Assembly: GCA_003506795.1 (NCBI GenBank)
Contig: DNYO01000268.1
Coordinates: forward strand, 1 to 6,397
DNA length: 6,397 nt
Direction: 5' to 3'
From: Deltaproteobacteria bacterium
Lineage (GTDB): Bacteria; Desulfobacterota; Syntrophorhabdia; Syntrophorhabdales; Syntrophorhabdaceae
Shown here: positions 1-6,302 of the stretch, one piece after another
Position numbering within the stretch: the stretch's first letter is position 1
Layout of the letters: each line of letters begins with the position of its first letter
Made by a program: the position numbers and the translations under genes
The notes under the pieces: model-generated
Databases searched by the model: none
What the model was told of the DNA's origin: nothing
The model's input: the letters and a program-made list of their open reading frames with translations, nothing else

Positions 1-21
1 CATGACAAAGGAGCTCAGATA

Positions 22-747
22 ATGAATTATGTACTCGCGGTATTTGCCATCGGGTTCATCGTCCTTGCCCACGAATTGGGCCATCTCATCGCTGCCAAAA
101 TGGCCGGGATACCGATCCGGACGTTTTCCGTTGGTTTCGGTCCGAGGCTCTTTTCGGTAAGAAAAGGCGGTACGGAATACCGCTTGTCTCTCGTCCCGCT
201 GGGCGGCTACGTCATGCCCGATATTGAAGACGAAAACGCATTCTTCGATTTTTCCATTTCCCGGCGGATCATTCTCAGCGCCGGCGGTCCGGCGGCCAGC
301 CTGGTGCTTCCCGTTTTTTGCTTCGCCCTGTCTGATATGCTCCGGCTCGGACCGGGCATCACAACTCTTCTTATTGAACCTCTTTCGCAGACTGCGACAG
401 TCTTCCTGAAAACCGTATCCGCCATCCCCCTTCTTTTCACGCATTACGGAGAACTATCGGGAATAGCCGGCATCGTTTCCCAGGGCGGACGCTTTATCGC
501 CCTGGACGGTCATAATCTCCTTTCCTTTTCCGCCATAATAAGCGTCAACCTCGCAGTCCTCAATCTTCTTCCCATACCTGTCCTGGATGGCGGAAAGATT
601 CTCATGTATGCCCTGGAAAAGCTGAGCAGAAGGTTTGTAAGGCTCCACTATCCGCTGGCCATTGCGGGATGGGTCCTGATGCTTGCCGTTATGGCCTATG
701 CCACGGTGCTTGACGTCGGGAGATTCACCGGCGGGCAGATCCTGTAA
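22..747 (+). CDS. PDZ-less site-2 protease (M50 family) membrane metalloprotease
   Basis: This is an intramembrane zinc metalloprotease of the RseP/SpoIVFB/S2P superfamily, which cleaves membrane-embedded substrates. Seen: HELGH at residues 17-21 in the first membrane helix (two His zinc ligands and the catalytic Glu), GFGPRLFS at 38-45, PLGGYV at 59-64 (the membrane re-entrant hairpin of RseP-type enzymes), a degenerate AGGPAAS at 87-93 where RseP has AGPxxN, ELSGIAGI at 144-151, and NLLPIPVLDGG at 181-191 with Asp189 as third zinc ligand. About four hydrophobic segments lie near 3-25, 83-104, 168-187 and 209-230. At 241 aa it is much shorter than one-PDZ (about 350 aa) or two-PDZ (about 450 aa) RseP proteins; the gap between helices 2 and 3 is only about 30 residues, so no PDZ domain fits. 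The start is supported by AAGGAG at 8-13, 8 nt upstream. A frame ending in TAA at 20-22 overlaps the ATG (TAATG), suggesting coupling to a gene outside the window. The substrate is unknown. The protease call is firm; a role in a sigma-factor stress response is only a guess. Confidence 0.9.
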   Translation: MNYVLAVFAIGFIVLAHELGHLIAAKMAGIPIRTFSVGFGPRLFSVRKGGTEYRLSLVPLGGYVMPDIEDENAFFDFSISRRIILSAGGPAASLVLPVFCFALSDMLRLGPGITTLLIEPLSQTATVFLKTVSAIPLLFTHYGELSGIAGIVSQGGRFIALDGHNLLSFSAIISVNLAVLNLLPIPVLDGGKILMYALEKLSRRFVRLHYPLAIAGWVLMLAVMAYATVLDVGRFTGGQIL

Positions 748-791
748 GTTACTTTAGTCTGCGATAAAGAAAAGGGGTAAGGGGGATTGTC

Positions 792-850
792 ATGACCGAA
801 ACACAGGTCGTACAGAAGGCAAGAAGCTCGAAGGGATCGGCGGATGGCTG
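792..850 (+). other. Frameshifted 5' end of the DUF2569 gene
   Basis: ATG at 792 has a good Shine-Dalgarno (AGGGGG, 780-785, 6 nt upstream) and reads MTETQVVQKA, but its frame then stops at TGA 903-905. The frame of the downstream DUF2569 gene is open from 758 and, from 821, encodes KKLEGIGGWLVLVAIG, which is the expected N-terminus of a DUF2569 protein; that frame has no ATG, GTG or TTG between 758 and 850. Joining the two frames near 816-825 (one base missing, or a -1 shift) gives a natural protein start. Either the gene carries a frameshift mutation, the sequence has a one-base error, or decoding shifts frame here. No classic slippery heptamer is visible. Confidence 0.6.
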
Positions 851-1285
851 GTGCTTGTTGCTATCGGCATTATCGCAAGTCCTATCTTCATGGCGGCGGG
901 CCTGATACAGGATGTCCTCCCCGCTTTTTCCGGAGGAACGTGGGCCAGGCTGACTGAAGCGGGATCGCCTAATTATCATCCACTCTGGGCGCCGCTCCTT
1001 ATAATGGAGGTTTCAGGCACCAGTCTCTTTATTCTCTTCTCCCTGGTCCTCCTCGTTCTTTTCTTCATGAAGAAGATGCTCGTTCCCCGTCTCGTCATCA
1101 TCTTCCTTCTCGCAAACCTGGCCTTCGTAGTCATAGATTACTTTCTGGCCATGAGAATTCCCCTTGTTGCATCCATGCCCGACGAATCAACACCCACCCA
1201 GATAGCGCGCCAGGCCGTTTCCTGCGCCATATGGATTCCATATTTTCTGAGGTCGAAGCGAGTTAAGAATACCTTTGGGAAATGA
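851..1285 (+). CDS. DUF2569 family integral membrane protein (N-terminus frameshifted)
   Basis: This small polytopic membrane protein has no known function. The intact frame from GTG 851 encodes 144 aa with hydrophobic segments near residues 1-19, 48-73, 79-100 and 119-133. The C-terminal signature IWIPYFLRSKRVKNTF (127-142) and the GGWLVLVAIG motif just upstream and running into this start are recognised as DUF2569 hallmarks. The GTG at 851 is a nominal start only: it would cut the first helix, and the family-typical residues lie upstream in the same frame without a start codon, while the well-placed ATG is at 792 in another frame. The gene follows the protease gene by 44 nt on the same strand and may share its transcript. 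It converges on the coaX operon. Family assignment is by recall of the motif, not by a search. If the frameshift is real, the product is either N-terminally shortened or the gene is decaying. Confidence 0.75.
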   Translation: MLVAIGIIASPIFMAAGLIQDVLPAFSGGTWARLTEAGSPNYHPLWAPLLIMEVSGTSLFILFSLVLLVLFFMKKMLVPRLVIIFLLANLAFVVIDYFLAMRIPLVASMPDESTPTQIARQAVSCAIWIPYFLRSKRVKNTFGK

Positions 1286-1287
1286 AA

Positions 1288-1366
1288 ATGGGTAATAGGT
1301 TCCGGGTAATAGGAGGACCCGTTTGCCGTCGCCTTTCCTATTACCTATAACCCATTGCCTATCACC
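1288..1366. repeat. Two-strand cluster of degenerate GGTAATA heptamers forming an inverted repeat
   Basis: On the plus strand GGTAATA occurs at 1291-1297 and again at 1305-1311, with GGTTCCG exactly one heptad between them. On the minus strand four consecutive heptads run from 1366 down to 1339: GGTGATA, GGCAATG, GGTTATA, GGTAATA. The two halves face each other: 1288-1299 pairs with 1344-1355 with one mismatch, then after a 7-nt bulge (1300-1306) 1307-1313 pairs with 1337-1343. The element fills the gap between the convergent DUF2569 and coaX genes. A role as a bidirectional transcription stop is plausible from position, but no strong T-tract follows the hairpin on either strand. It may instead be one copy of a dispersed genomic repeat. 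Confidence 0.75.
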
Positions 1367-1371
1367 TGTCT

Positions 1372-2154
1372 TTACTTAAACTTATGATGCTCTTTGTTCT
1401 TTTCGTAGAGTATCTTCAGGCCTTCAAGGGTGAGGAACTCGTCGACTACGTCGATTGTTTCAGAACCCTTGTAGATCAGGCTTGAAAGGCCTCCCGTGGC
1501 GATGACCAGGGGGTCGGTCCTGACTTCGCCTTTCATTCTCTTGACGATGCCGTCGACGAGGCTCGCATAGCCGTAAGTGATACCGGCCTGCATCGCCTGG
1601 ACCGTATTCTTGTTGATGAGCGTCTTGGGCTGGACAAGCTCAACCCGGGGCAGTTTTGACGCCCGTTCGAAGAGGGCGTCGAGGGATATAAGAATACCCG
1701 GGGCGATGGAGCCGCCTGCATATTCGCCCTTCGGGGTGATGTAATCAAAGGTGGTGGCGGTACCGAAATCGACAATGATAAGCGCTTTCTTGTATTTCTC
1801 GTAACCGGCCACGGCGTTCACGATCCTGTCGGCTCCGAGTTCCGTGGCATTTTCATACAGTACCGGCATACCCGTTTTTATGCCGGGCTCGACCACTATC
1901 GGCATGATGCCGATGTATTTCCTGCAAACGATCTCAAAAGGGATGAGCAGAGGCGGTACGACACAGGATACGATGGCGCTGTGTATCTCGCTGAGGCGTA
2001 TCTTTTCTATATATAGAAGGCTGTTGAGGAGTATGGCATATTCATCGACCGTCTTCGTCAGGGCCGTACTCAGTCTCCAGTGATTAAGGAGCTTGCCTTC
2101 GTGATAGACGCCAAAAACAATATTGGTGTTCCCGATATCGATAACCAGTAGCAT
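1372..2154 (-). CDS. coaX: Type III pantothenate kinase
   Basis: CoaX phosphorylates pantothenate with ATP in the cytoplasm, the first step of coenzyme A synthesis; type III enzymes need a monovalent cation and, unlike types I and II, are generally insensitive to CoA feedback and to N-alkyl pantothenamides. Seen: DIGNTN at residues 6-11 (phosphate-binding loop), ELGADRIVNA at 105-114 with the conserved Asp of the pantothenate site, VDFGTATTFD at 128-137 (second phosphate loop), GGSIAPGI at 147-154 and ATGG at 219-222, the usual order for this ASKHA-fold kinase. Length 260 aa is normal. The ATG (2152-2154) overlaps the birA stop by one base (TAATG). The nearest Shine-Dalgarno-like GGAG is 13 nt upstream, too far to be efficient, so translation probably depends on ribosomes finishing birA. 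It is the last gene of the operon; the heptamer hairpin lies just downstream. Confidence 0.96.
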   Translation of the reverse strand: MLLVIDIGNTNIVFGVYHEGKLLNHWRLSTALTKTVDEYAILLNSLLYIEKIRLSEIHSAIVSCVVPPLLIPFEIVCRKYIGIMPIVVEPGIKTGMPVLYENATELGADRIVNAVAGYEKYKKALIIVDFGTATTFDYITPKGEYAGGSIAPGILISLDALFERASKLPRVELVQPKTLINKNTVQAMQAGITYGYASLVDGIVKRMKGEVRTDPLVIATGGLSSLIYKGSETIDVVDEFLTLEGLKILYEKNKEHHKFK

Positions 2155-3119
2155 TAGAAGTTCACGTCTCCTGCAAGGATTTTTTTCGTGGTGCCTTTTA
2201 TATCAAGAAGGATGGCTCCATCGCGGTCGATACCTTTCGCCGTACCGATGAAAACCTCTCCCATCTGATTGATCTCAAGGTGCTTGCCCCGGATCTGCGC
2301 CCTCTCCTCCCAGATATCACAAATTGCCCGGGAGCCGTCTGCCTTGAAAAGATCATAATATCTTTCAAGATTCGACAAAAGAATACCACACACCCTCGCC
2401 CTTTCAAAAGTTTTTTTTGTCTCCATGAAGAGGGATGTCGCCGTCGCCTTGATCAGGTCGTCCATATCTTCCGGCTGCATGTTAATGTTGAAACCGATGC
2501 CGATGACAACGAACCGGACCATGTCAGCCTCGGTGGAAAGCTCGATCAGCGTGCCCGATATCTTCCTACCGTGGATGAGCACATCGTTGGGCCATTTAAG
2601 CGTCGCCTTTATTCCCGTCAGTTGATCGATCGTGTCCGATACGGCCAGAGACGACAGAAAGGTCACGGGATACACTATCGAGGGGTGAACCGAGGGGCGC
2701 AGGATTACGGAAAGATAAATGTTCTTTCCTGTGGGTGAAGACCATTTCCTGCCGAGCCTGCCTTTGCCTTTGTCCTGGGATTCGGCAACCACGCACGTGC
2801 CTTCTGCCTCACCTGCAAGGGCCTGTTTGAAAGCAAAGGCGTTTGTCGAATCCAGCCTGTCGCGGTGGATGATCTTCGATCCAATCCTCGCGGAAGTCCG
2901 CCACCGGTCTATCTCCCAGCCGTAGACTCTGTCAGGCGTATCGACGAGCCGGTAACCTTTCCCCTTCGACTTGTCGATATTGTATCCGTAGCGCTCAAGC
3001 TGGTTCATGTATTTCCAGACGGCCGTCCGCGACACGCCCAGTTTCCCGGCGATGTGATCGCCCGATATGAAGGCGCTGGCGTCGCGCAAATGACGGAGCA
3101 CTTCGCTGAGATTATCCAT
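2154..3119 (-). CDS. birA: Biotin--[acetyl-CoA-carboxylase] ligase / biotin repressor
   Basis: BirA makes biotinyl-5'-AMP and transfers biotin to the carrier lysine of carboxylases. This one (321 aa) is the bifunctional long form. Residues 4-58 are a winged helix-turn-helix (IAGKLGVSRTAVWKYMNQLE near 23-42), so it can probably also repress biotin genes. The catalytic domain follows with DSTN at 90-93, the adenylate-binding loop GKGRLGRKW at 118-126 (GRGRRGRKW in E. coli), KWPNDV at 175-180 including the catalytic lysine region, GRKISGTLIE at 184-193 and GIGFNIN at 207-213. An SH3-like C-terminal domain covers about 272-321 (GTAKGIDRDGAILLD). The ATG at 3117-3119 lies inside the end of the EF-G gene (8-nt overlap, ATGGATAA) with AGGA 7 nt upstream. 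No biotin synthesis genes are in the window, so the regulatory target is unseen. Adjacent birA-coaX pairs, even fusions, are known in bacteria. Confidence 0.95.
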   Translation of the reverse strand: MDNLSEVLRHLRDASAFISGDHIAGKLGVSRTAVWKYMNQLERYGYNIDKSKGKGYRLVDTPDRVYGWEIDRWRTSARIGSKIIHRDRLDSTNAFAFKQALAGEAEGTCVVAESQDKGKGRLGRKWSSPTGKNIYLSVILRPSVHPSIVYPVTFLSSLAVSDTIDQLTGIKATLKWPNDVLIHGRKISGTLIELSTEADMVRFVVIGIGFNINMQPEDMDDLIKATATSLFMETKKTFERARVCGILLSNLERYYDLFKADGSRAICDIWEERAQIRGKHLEINQMGEVFIGTAKGIDRDGAILLDIKGTTKKILAGDVNF

Positions 3120-5154
3120 TCTCTATCCTGTCGTAATGGGAAAAATACATCGTAAAAGAAGCCCGTCCCTGGGAAAGAGACCGGATGTCGGTTGAATACC
3201 CGAACATGTTCGTAAGAGGGGCATTGGCTTCGACAATGGTATATTTGTCTTTCGTCGTAATGTTGGCAATCTGGCATTTACGTGAATTGAGATCGGCGAT
3301 GATATCGCCGAGGAACTCGTTGGGCACCGTGACCGTCAGCGACATGACTGGCACAAGCAATACCGGCCCCGCCTGGTGACAGGCATCCCGCAACGCGTCA
3401 TACGCTGCCATTTTCAATGTAAGTCTGGCAAACTCGGGGGTATTGAAGGTTGCGTCGTTGATTTCAACCCGAACGTCCGTCAGCGGATACCCTTTGAGGA
3501 CACCGATATTGGACGCCTCTTCGATACCTTCCTCTATGGCGTTTACAAGGGGATAGACGGGATTGTCCTCGGTTATCCGGGAGATGATGAGATTGCCCTC
3601 CCCCCGTACGTTCGGCGTAACGGCAATGGAAACCCAACCCTTGCATAGCGTGTTGTTTATGACCTTCTCAAAAGTGTGCTCGCGGGATACCGCGCCTTCG
3701 ATGCTCTCTTTGTATACCACCTGCGGCTTGCCGACGGTGAGGTCAATGCCGAACTCCTCCCTGATCCGATGCATGATGACGTCAAGGTGAAGTTCGCCCA
3801 TCCCCGAAACGATTGTCTGGTATGCGTCTTCATCGGACTTGAGAACAAATGTGGGATCTTCCTGAGCTATTCTCTGGAGTGCAAGCATGAGCTTGTCCTG
3901 ATCCACGTTCCGGGCCGCCTCAACCGCGATGGAGATGACCGGCTGATAGACCTCGATCGGCTCGAGAAGAATGGGTTTGGCCTGGGTCAGTGTATGTCCC
4001 GTCGAGGTCTCCTTGAGACCGATGATGCCGACGATGGCCCCCGCCCTTGCCTCTTCCACGCGGTTTTTATGATTCGCATGCATCTTGTAGATGCGTGATA
4101 TTTTTTCCTTCTTCCCCAGGTTGACGTTGTAGACGTCTCCCCCCACTTTTATCGATCCCGAGTAGATCCTGATATAAGTGAGCTTCCTTCCTTCCTCCAT
4201 GACTATCTTGAATGCCAGTGCAGCCAGATCCTCGTCGTCGCTCGCCTGGCGTTCCTCCAGCTCTTTCGTCTGCGGGTTCTCACCCGTTACGGGAGGAACA
4301 TCGAGAGGCGACGGCAGATAACGTACTATGGCATCAAGGAGCGGCTGGATCCCCTTGTTTCTCAGGGCCGCACCACACAGCACGGGAACACACCTCAGGG
4401 CGATGGTGCCTTTGCGAAGCGCACCGTAGATCCGGGAAGGCTCTATGTCTTTACCTTCCAGGTAGAGTTCCATCAGTTCATCATCATAGAGGGACAACTT
4501 GTCGAAGAGTTTCTCCCGGTAGGAAGCGGCCTGTTCCTTGTATTCCTGCGGTATGGAGATCGTCCGGTACGTGGCCCCGAGATCTTCCTCGTCCCATGCT
4601 ATGGCTTGCATCGTGACGAGGTCTACGACACCGTAAAAACCGTCCTCTCTTCCCAGGGGGATCTGGAGCGGTATGGGATCTGCCCCGAACTTTTCCACAA
4701 TCAGGTCGATGACGCGAAAAAAGTCGGACCCGATGCGGTCGAGCTTATTGATGAAAGCGATGCGGGGAACGTGATATTTGTCTGCCTGATGCCAGACTGT
4801 TTCGGTCTGGGGCTCCACACCGCCCACTCCGCAGAAAATGGCCACCATGCCGTCGAGGACCCTCAGCGACCGTTCCACCTCGATGGTAAAATCGACATGC
4901 CCCGGGGTGTCGATAAGCTGGATCTCGTGATCGTCCCAGTAAAGCGTCGTCACGGCGGATGTAATGGTTATGCCGCGCTCCTGTTCCTGAGGCAGATAGT
5001 CCATGACGGCCGTACCCTCATGGACCTCTCCGATCTTGTGGGTCCGTCCGGTGTAGTAAAGGATGCGCTCCGTCACCGTCGTCTTTCCGGCGTCGATGTG
5101 AGCGGCAATCCCTATGTTCCTTATCCTGGAAAGCCGCGTATGTTGCTTTTTCAT
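3112..5154 (-). CDS. fusA: Translation elongation factor G (probable second EF-G paralogue)
   Basis: EF-G is the GTPase that moves tRNAs and mRNA through the ribosome after each peptide bond. Numbering from ATG 5154 (680 aa): G1 AHIDAGKT at 18-25, switch I RGITITS at 60-66, G3 DTPGH at 82-86 with the catalytic His86, G4 NKLD at 136-139 (NKMD in most EF-Gs), G5-type LCGAA in the G domain, GMGELHLDV in domain III, and the domain V end with GDIIADLNSR and MFGYSTDIRSLSQGRASFTM. All five domains are present; length is slightly below the usual 690-704. An upstream in-frame TTG at 5187 would add 11 residues, but EF-Gs normally start close to RIRNIGI, so ATG 5154 is preferred. Neither start has a visible Shine-Dalgarno. 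No rpsL, rpsG or tuf gene is adjacent, and FCGVGGVEPQ differs from the canonical FDAVAGVEPQ segment, so this is probably a paralogue outside the str operon. That subclass assignment is inference. It is first in the operon with birA and coaX. Confidence 0.93.
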   Translation of the reverse strand: MKKQHTRLSRIRNIGIAAHIDAGKTTVTERILYYTGRTHKIGEVHEGTAVMDYLPQEQERGITITSAVTTLYWDDHEIQLIDTPGHVDFTIEVERSLRVLDGMVAIFCGVGGVEPQTETVWHQADKYHVPRIAFINKLDRIGSDFFRVIDLIVEKFGADPIPLQIPLGREDGFYGVVDLVTMQAIAWDEEDLGATYRTISIPQEYKEQAASYREKLFDKLSLYDDELMELYLEGKDIEPSRIYGALRKGTIALRCVPVLCGAALRNKGIQPLLDAIVRYLPSPLDVPPVTGENPQTKELEERQASDDEDLAALAFKIVMEEGRKLTYIRIYSGSIKVGGDVYNVNLGKKEKISRIYKMHANHKNRVEEARAGAIVGIIGLKETSTGHTLTQAKPILLEPIEVYQPVISIAVEAARNVDQDKLMLALQRIAQEDPTFVLKSDEDAYQTIVSGMGELHLDVIMHRIREEFGIDLTVGKPQVVYKESIEGAVSREHTFEKVINNTLCKGWVSIAVTPNVRGEGNLIISRITEDNPVYPLVNAIEEGIEEASNIGVLKGYPLTDVRVEINDATFNTPEFARLTLKMAAYDALRDACHQAGPVLLVPVMSLTVTVPNEFLGDIIADLNSRKCQIANITTKDKYTIVEANAPLTNMFGYSTDIRSLSQGRASFTMYFSHYDRIENG

Positions 5155-5164
5155 TTTCGCATAA

Positions 5165-5194
5165 GATATAGACCTAAGACGATGCAAAAGTCAA
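5165..5194 (-). promoter_or_regulatory. Putative sigma70-type promoter of the fusA-birA-coaX operon
   Basis: Read on the minus strand, TTGACT (5189-5194, five of six to TTGACA) is followed after 18 nt by TATATC (5165-5170, four of six to TATAAT). A start site about 7 nt further on would fall near 5158, only a few bases before the preferred EF-G start codon at 5154. This would give an almost leaderless mRNA and fits the absence of a Shine-Dalgarno. It also argues against the TTG start at 5187, which lies inside the promoter spacer. The spacing and -10 are not ideal, so the call is tentative. Confidence 0.4.
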
Positions 5195-5311
5195 CAAAGA
5201 AGGCTGAAAGCAAAGGGCTTTTGCCCACTTGAAAACCGGCACCGGAAAGTGCTTAACTGTTAGCGGGCGTCAACGGCGCCGAAGATCTCTTAAAGAAAAA
5301 GGACAAAGACA

Positions 5312-6100
5312 ATGGGTACACCGCACATGCTTTACTCCAGGCAGGAGAATATAGCCCTACTCACCATCAACAGACCGGATGCCCGCAACGCATTCAGTCC
5401 GGAAATGATCGGGCTGTGGCGCGATTATCTCAAGGAGGCAAGGGACGATGGTGCCGTAAACGCCATCGTCGTCACCGGCACCGGAGATACCTTCTGCTCG
5501 GGAGGCGACATCCGCGACATGGCAGAGGGAAAGCTCAGGTCATGGGACATGAAACGGTTTCTCTGGGAAGGGGTCCATCGCATCATCCTCACCCTGGAGG
5601 ACATCGATAAACCCGTGATAGCGGCAATAAACGGAGCGGCCATGGGGGCCGGCATGGACATGGCCATCATGTGCGATATCAGGGTCTCGTCCGACATGGC
5701 AAAGCTCGGTGAATCCTATATCCAGATGGGGCTCGTCCCCGGTGACGGAGGGGCGTGGTTCCTGCCGAGGCTTGTCGGTGTCTCGAAGGCGCTGGAACTC
5801 TTCCTGACGGCCGATGTACTTGACGCAGGGGAGGCGCTTTCACTGGGCATCGTCAACAGGGTGGTGCCCCATGAGAACCTGATGGAAGAAACCATGAAAC
5901 TCGCCTCCAGGATCGCCCAAAAACCCCCGCTGGCGGTGAAAATGATGAAACGGGCCGTCTACCAGGGGACAACAAGTACGCTGAGGTCCCATCTCGATTA
6001 TATCTCGTCGCAATTGTCCCTTCTTTCCGAGACCCATGACCATGCCGAAGCGGCACGGGCATTCCTGGAAAAAAGAAAACCCGTTTTTACCGGCTCTTAA
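5312..6100 (+). CDS. Enoyl-CoA hydratase/isomerase (crotonase) family protein
   Basis: This 262-aa protein has the crotonase fold, which binds acyl-CoA thioesters and stabilises an enolate with an oxyanion hole. Seen: RPDARNAFSPEM at 21-32, FCSGGDIRDM at 61-70 and NGAAMGAGMDMAIMCDI at 107-123, the two segments forming the oxyanion hole, then LVPGDGGAWFLPRLVG at 141-156 and the helical C-terminus with KMMKRA. Compared with rat crotonase, the first catalytic glutamate (Glu144, in GGGCE) aligns with Asp116, and the second (Glu164, in QPE) aligns with Tyr136; Glu134 sits two residues earlier and Asp145 lies in the PGDGG loop. Ordinary syn-hydration of enoyl-CoA is therefore doubtful; isomerase, hydrolase, lyase or dehalogenase-type chemistry is possible, and the substrate cannot be read from the sequence. 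ATG 5312 has AAGGA at 5299-5303, 8 nt upstream. It is divergent from the EF-G operon and appears to be a single-gene unit, with no thiolase, acyl-CoA dehydrogenase or CoA ligase next to it here. Confidence 0.92.
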   Translation: MGTPHMLYSRQENIALLTINRPDARNAFSPEMIGLWRDYLKEARDDGAVNAIVVTGTGDTFCSGGDIRDMAEGKLRSWDMKRFLWEGVHRIILTLEDIDKPVIAAINGAAMGAGMDMAIMCDIRVSSDMAKLGESYIQMGLVPGDGGAWFLPRLVGVSKALELFLTADVLDAGEALSLGIVNRVVPHENLMEETMKLASRIAQKPPLAVKMMKRAVYQGTTSTLRSHLDYISSQLSLLSETHDHAEAARAFLEKRKPVFTGS

Positions 6101-6139
6101 AGAAATATGTCCGTGAAGGAAATAAGACTGCCACCTATA

Positions 6140-6157
6140 ACCCTGTAAATAACGGGT
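6140..6157 (+). terminator. Weak hairpin downstream of the crotonase gene
   Basis: ACCC-T-GT pairs with AC-GGGT (6140-6146 with 6152-6157, T6144 bulged) around a 5-nt loop. A second small stem, CTCC/GGAG (6165-6168 with 6172-6175), follows, and a run of seven T at 6188-6194 comes 12 nt after that. The spacing is too loose for a textbook intrinsic terminator, but nothing better is seen before the next promoter-like sequence. The left arm also carries part of the heptamer repeat family (ACCTATAACCC at 6133-6143). Confidence 0.25.
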
Positions 6158-6192
6158 AGTTGCCCTCCAGGGGAGTGTTCGCTAAAATTTTT

Positions 6193-6222
6193 TTGTTTAC
6201 TCCTGCAAGCCTTTTGTATTAT
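6193..6222 (+). promoter_or_regulatory. Putative promoter for the exported-protein gene
   Basis: TTGTTT (6193-6198, three of six to TTGACA) is separated by 18 nt from TATTAT (6217-6222, five of six to TATAAT). Transcription starting about 7 nt downstream would give a leader of roughly 80 nt that includes the whole stem-loop at 6245-6293 and the ribosome binding site at 6297-6302. The -35 match is poor, so this rests mainly on the -10 and on the fit with the leader structure. Confidence 0.35.
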
Positions 6223-6244
6223 GTATTGCTTGGGCTAGGGCGTT

Positions 6245-6302
6245 TGTTGTGTCACTTGGGGAATCAGGTGCCTTCGGGGCACATGACACTACATTCAGGG
6301 GG
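6245..6302 (+). promoter_or_regulatory. Structured 5' leader: two-part stem-loop ending just before the ribosome binding site
   Basis: GTGTCA (6249-6254) pairs perfectly with TGACAC (6284-6289), and beyond one T-T mismatch TGT (6245-6247) pairs with ACA (6291-6293). Inside is a second helix, GTGCC (6268-6272) with GGCAC (6278-6282), closed by a TTCGG loop. A 13-nt left-side internal loop (6255-6267, CTTGGGGAATCAG) faces a single A6283. The Shine-Dalgarno AGGGGG (6297-6302) starts 4 nt after the outer stem. Position and asymmetry suggest a regulatory leader or mRNA-stabilising element. I compared it from memory with c-di-GMP, cobalamin, fluoride and glycine riboswitch cores and did not find a match, so no ligand is proposed. 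Confidence 0.5.

Noticed and set aside
1..22. Possible 3' end of an upstream gene (frame ending TAA at 20-22, or TGA at 3-5)
   Set aside because: Too few bases to tell which frame, if any, is coding. Only the TAATG overlap is noted, as a hint of coupling to the protease gene.
5155..5187. TTG at 5187 as the EF-G start, adding 11 residues
   Set aside because: No ribosome binding site, an N-terminal extension unlike EF-G, and it overlaps the predicted promoter spacer.
5215..5226. Short perfect hairpin GGGC-TTTT-GCCC in the divergent intergenic region
   Set aside because: A 4-bp stem with no T-tract or known operator match; expected by chance at this length. It could still be an operator but there is no support.
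4606..5232. Long open frame (208 codons) on the plus strand opposite the EF-G gene
   Set aside because: It lies antisense to strongly conserved EF-G motifs and has no recognisable domain; it is a by-product of codon composition. The same applies to 2280-2738 opposite birA and 3676-4098 opposite EF-G.
5229..5258. TTGAAA followed by TTAACT as a promoter for the crotonase gene
   Set aside because: The -10 matches only three of six consensus positions, so it was not listed as a feature although some promoter must lie in this gap.
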